This document shows, piece by piece, positions 12,427 through 22,300 of a DNA stretch of 64,000 nt. Under the pieces are notes generated by a model. That model made no database searches, had not been told where the DNA came from, and saw nothing but the letters and a program-made list of their open reading frames with translations. The translations under genes and the position numbers were made by a program. The stretch covers positions 49,637,385 to 49,701,384 of the forward strand of contig OZ021727.1 of NCBI GenBank assembly GCA_963978545.1, read 5' to 3'. Positions within the stretch are counted from its first letter, which is position 1. Each line of letters starts with the position of its first letter. Origin of the DNA: Linyphia triangularis (taxonomy: Eukaryota > Arthropoda > Arachnida > Araneae > Linyphiidae).

Positions 12427-13702
12427 CTTAGTACAGGTAAAATAGTATACTAAAAAAAAAATTAGTCCGTTCGTGAAACTTGGCAAAAACTTTTCATTTG
12501 TCATGAAAATGAATGAATAAATAAAAATATCTAGCAAATATCTTATTTTTTTAGGGGGAGGGGGGGGGGAGTTAGTGGTTTTTATAACTAAAAAATTTAT
12601 TTTGAACAATCTAGAGACGTGCATGTTTTAGAGTATTTTTTAATGCTGAATCAATCGAATGGGGGAAAAAAGGAAGACGGTATAACTAACCTAAAAAAAT
12701 TACAGCCCTTTTTATAAACGAAAACACATGTAAAAACCGAGGAAAATTAAAATACGACATAAAAAAAATAAAAAAAAAAATACATTCATGAAACTTGTCA
12801 AAAACGTTTTACTTGTTATAAGACCAAAGAAACAAGAGTCCATAAAAATACCTAGCATAGAAGGGTGTTTTTTAAGTGAGGGAGGTTTGTTAAACTGAAA
12901 ATCAATTTTGATATAACCCAGGCTTGTGATATGTATGTATGGAGTATTTTTTGACGATGAATCGAATAGAAAAAAAATCAAGACGATATAGCCATCCTAT
13001 AAAAAGTTATAGTCATTTATATAGACGAAATCATTTATATCGACGAATGTAAAGATGTACCTTATTTCATTACTTATTCTTTATCTCTTATACTTTTTGA
13101 CTTACTATTTAAATTATTTACTACTAATTACTTATTTTAGTACTAACTGGTACTTTTTCTATTACATTTTTGTTGTTTACTAACATTTTCCATTCAGTTT
13201 TGGTGCATTACATGTATTTTTATATTACCTTCAATAAAATTGACATATAGCCTATAACTTTTCATAGGATGATTATATCATCTTGATCTTTTTTCCATTC
13301 GACTCTGTGTCAAAAAAGTTCTCAAAAAAGTTTTAAGTTCTTTATGTCGTATTTTACCTTTCCTCGATTTCTACATGTGATTTTGATCATAAAAAGGACT
13401 GTAACTTTTTTAGATTAGTTAAATCATCTTGGTCTTTTTCATTTGATGTAGCATTAAAAAATACTCTAAAAATATGTGTAACAGGCCCAGATTATTCAAA
13501 AATTAATATTTCAGTTATAAACCCCCCTAACCCTACCCCCAACCCCTTGCCAAAAAAAAAAACCTTCTTTGCTGGATGTTTTTATGAACTCTTTTTATTA
13601 TTCATTTTCATGACAAATAGAACATTTTTGCCAAGCTTCATCAACGGGCCAACTTTTTGGTTTTTCTTACGATTTTTGGTACTATTTTACCCGTACTACT
13701 TC
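12427..13702. mobile_element. large inverted-repeat (foldback-like) element
   Basis: The left arm (12427-13020) is matched in inverse complement by 13241-13702. Shared blocks include GGTAAAATAGTA, CTTGGCAAAAA, TTTGTCATGAAAATGAAT, AGAGTATTTTTTAATGCT and TCGAGGAAA. The left arm contains two direct copies of a ~315-bp unit, starting near 12474 and 12789. The right arm holds one full unit and a second with an internal deletion. A ~220-bp AT-rich spacer separates the arms. No transposase is visible. Foldback-type DNA transposons are built this way, but no target duplication was identified, so the outer ends are approximate. Frames on either strand here are by-products of the repeat. Confidence 0.75.
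12474..13020. repeat. two direct ~315-bp units in the left foldback arm
   Basis: TGAAACTTGGCAAAAAC at 12474 recurs as TGAAACTTGTCAAAAAC at 12789. The same order of blocks follows in both: the ATAAAAATA(T/C)CTAGCA motif, a G-rich tract, AGTATTTTTT, a block ending in ATCGAAT and then an A-rich block. The copies are clearly diverged. Confidence 0.7.
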
Positions 13703-14061
13703 CATGAGACCAAATCTAGGAACACGGACGTGTTCCGCCGCCAAGCCCTATGTCAAAGCGGCAGACATGCAAGTATATATTAGGTTGACAAAGCACATAG
13801 GCCCGTTTTCGACGCCTCCCCCCCCCCCCCCAGTTCAATTTCTACTATAGATCAAACACTGGTTTATTTTTCCATCACGACGCCCTGGTTGAGTCGACGA
13901 AAAATAACAACATAATTGTTAACATTGAACAAGGGAGCACGGTAAAAAAATAATTTGAAAAAAGAATCCTTTCTTCTTTGATTCTGTTTCTGATTCTTCT
14001 GGTTGGACAAAAACTTTAACCAGGGCTACAGACAAAACTATTTGATGATTTTGTATCACTC
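13703..14061. other. gene-free stretch with poly-C tract
   Basis: Mixed-composition sequence next to the right foldback arm, with a 14-base C run at 13818-13831. Part of 13980-14035 weakly resembles the duplicated unit that follows. No gene is seen. Confidence 0.45.
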
Positions 14062-14345
14062 TTTTTTTATTCTTCTCAGCTTTATTAGAGGAAGTGCCTT
14101 TTGCATGATGTGATCGATAGGAAGGTCTGTACCCCCCGGAAATAATCCCGATGCTTGGGAATTTTAGCCTGGCCTACAGCTTAAATGCTTTAATGCATTC
14201 AGACCATTCTTTTTTTTTTTTATTATTATTCCTCTCGGATTGATTAGAGAAAGTGCCTTTTGTGTGAATTAATGCGTAAGAGGGTCTGTACCCCCCCCCC
14301 CCCCCGGGAAATAATTCTAGAAGTTTGGTATTTTACCCGGGTAAT
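14062..14345. repeat. diverged tandem duplication, two ~145-bp units
   Basis: Unit 1 (14062-14205) and unit 2 (14208-14345) share in order a T-rich start with TTATTC, GATTAGAG/ATTAGAGG, AAGTGCCTTTTG, AGGTCTGTA/GGGTCTGTA, a C run, GGAAATAAT and a GGNATTTTA block. Unit 2 has an expanded 15-base C run (14291-14305) where unit 1 has six C. Confidence 0.75.
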
Positions 14346-14565
14346 GGACTGAATAAAACGGGTCAGCGGATATCGGATATTCATCTTTTGCTCAATTTCA
14401 AGTGACTTTTAATATTTTAAGTTAAACTATTAAAACTGTGTAATTCGAAACAAATAATTATTACTTATTCTTCAATTAAATTGCATGCTTATCAAAGCTC
14501 TAAAAACACATGTTACAACTTTTTGCTTAGAAAACCACTTTTAGTTTAAAATCAAGGTTTTTAGG

Positions 14566-14634
14566 CATCTGGTCAAATTTGAACCACGCACCTTATGACC
14601 ACTAGCCTGATATCTTAAGGACTCCACCCCTAAA
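14566..14634 (-). repeat. degenerate tRNA-like SINE head
   Basis: Read on the minus strand, this contains GGAGTCCTTAAGATATCAGG, then AGTGGTCATAAGGTGCG, then a B-box-like GGTTCAAATTTGACC. The order resembles a tRNA-derived SINE head, but the arms do not fold into a sound cloverleaf, so it is not a functional tRNA gene. Confidence 0.35.
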
Positions 14635-15179
14635 GTTTATTGATAACAAGTATATTTCAAACTTAAAGCGAAAGTTGTTTTGAGACGCATTTTTTTATAC
14701 ATTTATGCGTATGTAAAAGCTGGTAATCCTCAATATCGAATAAAAAGCAAGTATTTTGTTTGTATGTTTTACCTACTTTGTATAATTACTTACTTTTTAG
14801 TATGTAATTGCAGGTTTTTTACTCAAGTTATAATAAGTAAATATTATTTATTATGAAGATTTTTTCTTGTTGTGGTAGGGAATATTTCTTCTTAAAGGAA
14901 ACGAAAAGGATTTGAATTGCAAACCTATTTCTCTCTACTATTTTAATTATGATATTTACTGTCCCTCACAATACAAAGAGTAGTATGTGAATCTAATCGT
15001 GTTGTCACTTACGCCATTTTTTTCTTAGAGCGACGATATGATTATTCACACTAAAATATTCACTAGTCGTATCTTACTCATTTAGAACATAACAAACAAA
15101 ACAAAAAGAATTGATATCTCCCAAAAAACAGCCAGACTTTTAAAAAAAGCCCGCCAAGTAAAATAATCAGTCAGAAAAA

Positions 15180-15515
15180 GTGGTGAAATCTAACATTTGC
15201 TGCCAAACGACCGCCTTCAGTTTCTTTGAGGTACTTGTACACAATGAACTAAATTAGGATTGTTAGGGGAGATCCCCATAGGCAATCAGTACTTGGCAGG
15301 CTAGAGTTCTTATAGAATTAATTTCAATTCAGTGCAATGAGTGCAAAGTAGCTAAAGCAAATAAAATGAGATTAATCCGAAATAACTGTAGCCTGCCGAA
15401 TTATGATTGTCTAAGGGGATTCCCCTTAATAATCTCAATTTAGTTCATTGTGTACAAGTACCTCAAAGAAACTAAGCGCAGCCGCCTGGCGGCAAACATT
15501 AAATTTCACAACCAT
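15180..15515. mobile_element. foldback MITE, ~336 bp near-palindrome
   Basis: The left arm (15180-about 15330) is repeated in inverse complement by about 15362-15515. Shared blocks include AGTTTCTTTGAGGTACTTGT, ACACAATGAACTAAATT, the CCGCC block and GGCAGGCTA. The loop is only about 30 bp. There is no coding capacity. A palindromic GGGGATTCCCC lies at 15415-15425, with an imperfect counterpart in the other arm. No target duplication was identified. Confidence 0.8.
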
Positions 15516-16129
15516 GTATAATTTATCCCCTTTTTAATACTTAGAATATCGCTAGTTAAAAGTTGATAGCAGCTTTGTCTATTACACTTTGACTTTTGAC
15601 TTTTCCACTTTGAAGTTATTTTTTAAAAAGGTCAGTATTGCTAAGTTAGAAATTTAGGACACAAACTTGGCTAGAAAATTTGCCACAAAATATCTGTATT
15701 GTATTCCAATACATCTATTTGAAGCCAAGAGGTGAACTTCTCTTATTATAATTTACTATTGAATATGGTCAAATTCTATGAAATCCTTCAAAGTTAGCGA
15801 AATCTTCAGACTATTATCAAATATATCTATATAGTCCAGTACTACTAGTTTCTGCTGAAATTTGGTACACAAGCTTGTTTCCACTAGACATTTCATTTGA
15901 CATATCATACAATTATAAAATTGAACCTAGGTCTAGGAAGGTTGACCTCAGGACACACGGGCACACAGTCGACCGGAGAATAGAGTGTTTTTCATGCTTC
16001 CCAATACATTAACGTAGTGCAAAAAATGATCAAACATTTTGCAAAAGAAGCACAAAAAAAGTGTTCGAATAAAACGTCACTCGATGCTTTTTAAACATTC
16101 CAAAGAAAAGGCACCATTAAAATTTACAT
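15516..16129. other. gene-free stretch with weak internal repeat
   Basis: Two similar phrases, GGACACAAACTTGGCTAG near 15657 and GGTACACAAGCTTGTTT near 15864, suggest an old dispersed-repeat fragment. Their neighbourhoods also share an AATTTGG/AATTTAGG motif. No coding sequence is supported. Confidence 0.35.
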
Positions 16130-16620
16130 CTCCTTTTCGAAGAGTATGAAAGCTGAAACTTTCTTCTCCAAAGGGCCCATGCCATCACAAGCCCTTAGCG
16201 TTTGATGGGCCTCAAACTTTCTTACACTTTAAATTAACCCATCCCAACTTAAGTCCGTCAGTCGTTAAGTTGATTGATGACTCTACCACCGACGTGAAAC
16301 ACTATCTAGATGGGAGTGGCTTCGATAGAATCGACCACACGCACACACTAACTCACTCTAGGTTGATTTAGTACTCACTACTTGGCTCAAAGAATCTAAT
16401 CCATCGACCCGATTTGATCGAAAGGACGACAAAAAATATGACGAGGCAAACACAAACACACTACGAAGAGGAATTGTCTCTACTTTCTGCTGAATGACGC
16501 CGGGTTGTTTTGTTTGTTCCAGCAGGGTTGGATTCGATATGAGAATCTTACTTGCCCATTAAGAGATCGATGAGGCTGTATAAATGGACTCTTGTAAGAT
16601 TGTGGTTGTGGTAAAGAAGT
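16130..16620. promoter_or_regulatory. GC-richer island, candidate cis-regulatory element
   Basis: About 490 bp of high-complexity, CpG-containing sequence between AT-rich flanks. It contains TGATTGATGA (16271-16280), which resembles a PBC/Hox composite site, several GATC/TCGA clusters and a CAGCAGGGTT block. No frame with convincing protein composition is open. A conserved non-coding element is one reading; a transposon fragment is the alternative. Only composition and motif density support the call. Confidence 0.25.
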
Positions 16621-18339
16621 GTCGTAAATGTCGTATATAAAATATAGCTATTTTGATGGAAAGTTTTAGCAAGATGTTAGAACATCATTTTGCTATTGTC
16701 TTGATTTAATTGCAATTATAATTGAGTTGCATTTGCGGTTTTTATTAATTTCTTCATATTTTTTATTAAGTTTATTCAGAAATATTTAAAAAAGCAGAAA
16801 TTCAGTATGGAATAAATATTTGTCAGGAAAATGGAAGATACAACTTTTTGGTGGCATTTGCTTATTTGTAATTATAATTTCATTTCAGTTTCCATTTTTA
16901 TATTTAGTAGTTTTCTTCGCATAATTTATTAGATAAAGAAATGTTTAAAAAAAATAAGAGAACTCAAGTTCAGTTTTGTTGCTACTAATTAGAATCAACA
17001 ACTTACACACGACTACGAAAAAAAATGTACAATTGCACACTAAAGTTAGAAAACATTCATTTATAAGATTAAAAATACTGTCTAATTGTGAGTATGTTTC
17101 ATAAAATTGTTTTGAATTAAATTGCAGGGCAGAAAATTAATATGTTAATTATTTTAAGTACTAAATTGACGTCAACACTGCACTGAAAATATAATCTTTT
17201 CTAAAAACTTTTAAGATTTAATTGTTAATCTAAGTGCATCCAGATTATAGGAATTAAACAATGGTTAGTGATTATTTTCACTTAATTCTACTTAATTTTT
17301 TATTCAACATATATATGTTAAATATCATACGACTCATATTCCTTTAAGATTTTAATGAAATATATTTGAAAAAGACATCAAGTTTGTTTTGCTTAACATT
17401 TAATTGAGGGTATGCTTCTTATTTAAATATGTTTTTACACATCAATTAATATTTATATTATTAATCTCCTCATTAATTTTGAAGAGCATCCAACGTATAC
17501 ACAATATGAAAAAATATGACTTAATAGCTTTCTGACGTTTACTGTTTCAATGATTGATTTTAATTAATGATAAATTTATGCTATTATTATTTGGCTAATA
17601 TACTATAATTGGAGAATAATTTACGCCATTAAAACTTTTTTGTGGCATTTTAACACTCGTTAAAACAATATCAATTTTTTTAGCCAGTTGATTATATTTA
17701 ATAAAAGCACAGTTACTTAAAAAGTGTCACAAGATTATTTTGTACTTCTTATTTAATGCTAAATAATGTCACTATTGAGATAGGATATGTTGCAAATCCT
17801 TTTACACATGCACCTACTATGTCTTAGTAAATAAATTCATAATTTAAACAATTAAAAGAATTTTAGAACAATTTTAAATAAAAGGTAATGTTTAATATTT
17901 TCTTTTCTTATAATTTTTTCTGCAATAACATTAGATTATGAAAGTAAATTTAAAAATAATTTGTATATTAAGGTTCTTAAAAAATCAATACACTTACAAG
18001 AATTACAATAATAACGTAATAGTGTTTAATAATTTCTTATAAATATATATAAGTTAAAACTGTCAGTTGTAATTTTGAAAAAACTAACGTGGTTTCTAAA
18101 TTTTCAATACAGAAATATGATATAGTCAATATTTTGTAACTATTGTATTTCATAAGTTTATAATTATTTAGTTAACCCAAAACAAAAGGAACACAAAAAA
18201 TTGAAAAACTAAACCTGGAAACATTAAAAAATGTGTATCAAGTATTATCCTACATAAACTTAAATAATAACTCAATTAAAAATCTTCAAAAACTAAAAAT
18301 CTTCCTTTCAACAGAATACTAATTCACCTCGTAAAAGAA
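16621..18339. other. AT-rich gene-free stretch
   Basis: Uniformly A/T-rich with no open frame, repeat or structure worth calling. Confidence 0.6.
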
Positions 18340-19120
18340 GTATAATTAGGATCCGAAAAACTTACACAAACCACTCACGTTACACACTCTAAAATTCTTA
18401 GAATCCATTGTATATATAACTAAGTATCATTCTCTAAAACACAAGTGCAATCCTTTGAATAGCTAATTACGAAGAATTAGCAAAAAATTCACAAAAGGTC
18501 ACCTTCCAAGAGCACGTTAATGTTCCCTCTCCTCACAACAACGATGATTTCCTTCACAAAAGAACATTTGCTTTCTTTAAAAGCAAACAACCCGGAACCA
18601 GCTGCATCCGACTCAGATTTGGTTTTCTTACAATGTCACATTGGTTCGTATCTCTGCTTCCGCCCGTCCCCTTCCATCCTTCTAAAATCCCTTTGGAACG
18701 TTCTAAAAGGGGGAGCACAGACGAGAAAATATCCAAAAAAGAACGAAAACTACGTCGGGGGAGGCAACATAAAAAAGTCGCGGTTGTGATCAATCTTTTT
18801 GCATAAGATGTTTTATACATGCACTTCTTAGGTTCTGCATAATATAGAGTATCTTTTTAAATGCCATTACTACATCCCGTTTACACTTCCGGGAACACAA
18901 TCGACCTCAAAGGATAAGAATGAGAATTCCGGAGTTTTTTCTTGTCCCCCCCCCCCCCCCACACACACACACTCTCTTCTTTTCTTCAGTTTTGACATTT
19001 TGTCCTCGGTCCTGGAACAAGGAATTTCCCTTGTTCGTTAGATTTTAATTCTCTTCGCTATTTTTTCTTATATATCTCTTTCGTTTCTGTATATTTCCTT
19101 TATACTGGGGTTCTGCGAAT
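18340..19120. promoter_or_regulatory. GC-richer island, candidate cis-regulatory element
   Basis: A high-complexity block with many CpG dinucleotides (strongest at 18590-18790). It carries a CCTTTGAA core (18452-18459, TCF-like), CTAATTAC (18463-18470, homeodomain-like) and an E-box CAGCTG (18599-18604). Frames of 88-89 codons are open on both strands over the same bases, which points to composition rather than one real exon. A 15-base C run followed by (AC)n lies at 18946-18972. Confidence 0.27.
18946..18972 (+). repeat. poly-C followed by (AC)n microsatellite
   Basis: Fifteen C (18946-18960) run straight into about six AC dinucleotides. Confidence 0.95.
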
Positions 19121-20200
19121 TTTTCGGAGGTTATTTTATTCGAAATATTCAAATTCAAATGTCTTTTTTTTTCTTTCACTTTGTTTTTTGTTTGCTAGTT
19201 GTGTTTGCCGTTCCTGAAGTGTTAAGGAATCTTGAATCCATGCTTTTTTTCATCTGCGTTTCCTTTAAAAGTGTTTTACAATTCTAACGAAACAAAAATA
19301 TCCCTTCTTTTGAATAAATTGTTCTTGTATACTCTTGTTTGAATGCATTGATTTGTCTATTTGTTAATGATAATATATAATGTACCTCAATAACCCTAAA
19401 AAACCAGCTTCAATTAAAAAGTCTTAAGATCAGTGCAAATACCAAAAATCCAAATAAAAATAACGTATTGTCATATTAAATTGTATACAGCTATATATAA
19501 AAATGAAAAATATTGAAAGTAATTTGTAACATATTTAAATTATCACAAAATGAATCTACTATTTTTTTTAAATGAAAAACCATACATTATTCTATATTTT
19601 TCATTTTTAATATGTTTCTGGATCGTATGGAAACATTTTACATACAATATACACGTAAATATTATACTTAAATTAAAACAACAGTTGAAGTAAAATTTAA
19701 ATATAGTGGTTTTTTACTGCTACGAAAAATGCTCTAAATTAATAAATCAATCCTCTTTATCGCCGATCTTGAACATATAATAAAATATGCATATAAAAAC
19801 ATCTTCAAAGTGAGGGATTTTTAATACACTTTTCTGAAATATAGATAATTGATTTCTTAATATCAGTTTTGTTAGTGTATGATAATTTAAAAAATCCATT
19901 AGTTAGGAAAAATAAAATATAATCTAGAATTTTTTAGAGTTATTTTGATAGTTTATTTTATATTTCTACATATAACAAAACTAGAAATAATAAACATCAC
20001 TTTCATATATTATTTTATTCTAATTGAAGTAATATAAATCAAAAGCAATTTAGTTCATTTTACAATCTAATATAAAGCAATAAATTAAAACTTTTCAAAT
20101 TTATCTTGCATTTATAAACACTCCAATTCCTATGTACAACTGCATTAATTTCAGGAAATAACGAACCATTTTAGACAAAGACAAACTGATTGCTTTATAA
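19121..20200. other. AT-rich gene-free stretch
   Basis: Nothing recognised apart from T-rich runs near 19160-19250. Confidence 0.55.
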
Positions 20201-20201
20201 T

Positions 20202-20510
20202 TTATTCGCCGAAGCACTTTGTGGAATTGTTCGTCGCCCTGTTTAAACGAAAGCACTGAGAAAAGTCACAAATTACGTTTTTCAACTCGCTCTTTCCAGG
20301 ACGATTCATCAGCGATCTCTTCATCCATGAAATGTAGAAATAAAAATATTCTATATGATCAGAGATGTGCTTCAAAAGATACATGGAAAGGGTTGATCCA
20401 AGTTTCAAGTCGTAAACTTTTGGGACAACTTCCTGTTTCCACCCTTGTCCGTAAACCACCGGAAGAATGACTTCGGAAGCGGTCGCAGTTAATCTTCTTA
20501 AATAGAACAA
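20202..20510 (-). other. possible decayed coding segment, 102 codons
   Basis: A 102-codon minus-strand frame with mixed amino acid composition (for example LPVVYGQGWKQE) in a GC-richer block flanked by AT-rich DNA. I recognise no domain. A possible acceptor (ending TATTTAAG on the minus strand) lies just upstream, but no good donor follows. The opposite strand is also open for 83 codons over the same bases. It may be an exon fragment, a mobile-element remnant or a non-coding element. Confidence 0.2.
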
Positions 20511-21940
20511 GCATTGAATGAATTGAGAATGAAAATTGTTTCCTATTTAAACATTTCAGATAATTTTATATTGTTTCGTTATCTTTTGGTGTATCTGTGT
20601 CGATGAACGAAAGTGTATATGAGAAAGAGTTTGAAAGAAAGAACTATTCAATTAATTGAAAGGATTGTTCTTGTAATGAAAATAAATTTTCGCCATAACA
20701 AAGTTGTAACAAGGATTTAATTTATTTCAGAAAACTATGACAAAACTATGAGTTTAAATTATTTTACAAGAATTCTGAATTCCTACATCAATTCAAAATG
20801 AGAAAAAGTAGAGTTAATTCTTTGTTATGAAATAAATACATATTCCAAAATATTTTCATAACAATTACACCTGATAACCTAATATAGTATAAAATTAATT
20901 TTTCATTAATTTGTAACCTGGGATTGTAACTTACAAGTATATGTTTCAATATTTAATTCATTTGACATCTACCAAATAAATACATGTCAAAGAGTAAGAG
21001 CAAAATTCAATGATTTATTTTACATTGTAATATATTCTAAAACACTATAATAAGTAAGTTACTAAGCAAAAAAGCTATTAATTTATAAATTACTTATCTG
21101 ACCACTACTCTTATATTCATCTCAAACTAACAATGGTGCATAAAAATGTTTTTCAAGCTTTCAGACAGCGAATACTAAACCTATTTCGATAGAATAGTAA
21201 TTGGTTTGGTGACATAAGGCACGGACAATAGCATCAAAATCTTCACCGTACTTATAAGGAACTTGACAATTATCAAAATTCAAACTACATCAAAATTAAT
21301 ATTAAAACTATTGACAAATCCGAAATACACATAAGTACATAAACATTTAAAATATGCTATTTATACTATGAGAATAAAGAGAAAAAATACAAAAAAAATA
21401 TCTCTCTCCAAACATGGAAACTATATTTAAAGCCATTCTCAGGTGGATTTAAAGTTTAGAAAAAGTTTTTGCTATCTGGAAGGCACAACACTACCAGAAA
21501 ATAATTTTTTCAAAAGCTTGGATATGAAGAAAATTCTTGAAAAGGTTAAAGTTCAAAAACTATTTTTTCAAAAAGTCGCAAATTATTACGAAATAATAGG
21601 CATCCTAAATAACAGAGGTTAGTATTTTAATTAATCCCTATAATTCAATGTTATCTAAAACCTACCCAATATCAACATACGGGTTTTCTTCATAACATTA
21701 GCACTGTTTGTCTTATTAACCACATTATTGTTTTTGTTTCAGAGAGAAGGACATATGTTCCCCAAATTACATATTTATCTAAACATATAATTTGAACGAG
21801 TTACAATACAAGTAAACATTTCTCCAAAAGGAATCCAGATGAAATTCCATCACTACTCAAAACATCAAAATGCAAATATGGGAAGGCAGAAATTAAACAC
21901 ATAATTAGATTCTAGAACTAAAAAGGGTTACTTAGCGAAC
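20511..21940. other. AT-rich gene-free stretch
   Basis: No gene, repeat family or inverted structure seen. Confidence 0.55.
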
Positions 21941-22300
21941 TATAAAGAGCGTATTTGCTCTAGGTGAAAGACAGCTCGAGGCTACATCTAATTGAACGAG
22001 AGAGGACCAAATGGGAAGTTTAGTATAGTAAGTTAATTAAAGACGCTTTCTGTTACAGGACTCTGTGCGAGAAAATGTAAGATAAATTAATGTTTGTTCT
22101 ATTAATTTCCTTGAATCGAACGCATTTGGATGTTTTCTTAGCTATCCTAATTGGGAGAGCTTTAGTACAAGCATATAATTACATTTTAATTCCAATTTCA
22201 CGCCAATTTATTGCTCTCATTGTTAGTGTGGTGTGTTGTTTCCTTTAAATAATGGCAAAATTGTCAATTTAAATAAATTTATGTTTGATATAATTCAATT
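21941..22300. promoter_or_regulatory. candidate conserved non-coding island
   Basis: A moderately higher-complexity block rich in TAATT-type homeodomain cores: CTAATTGAAC near 21988, TTAATTAAAG near 22033, CCTAATTGGG near 22147 and TATAATTACA near 22174. No coding frame. The call is speculative and based on motif clustering in an AT-rich genome, where such cores are also common by chance. Confidence 0.18.

Noticed and set aside
12394..13783. Frames of 76-89 codons in the foldback region
   Set aside because: They arise from repeated A/T-rich units and poly-G/C tracts. The same text appears in direct and inverted copies.
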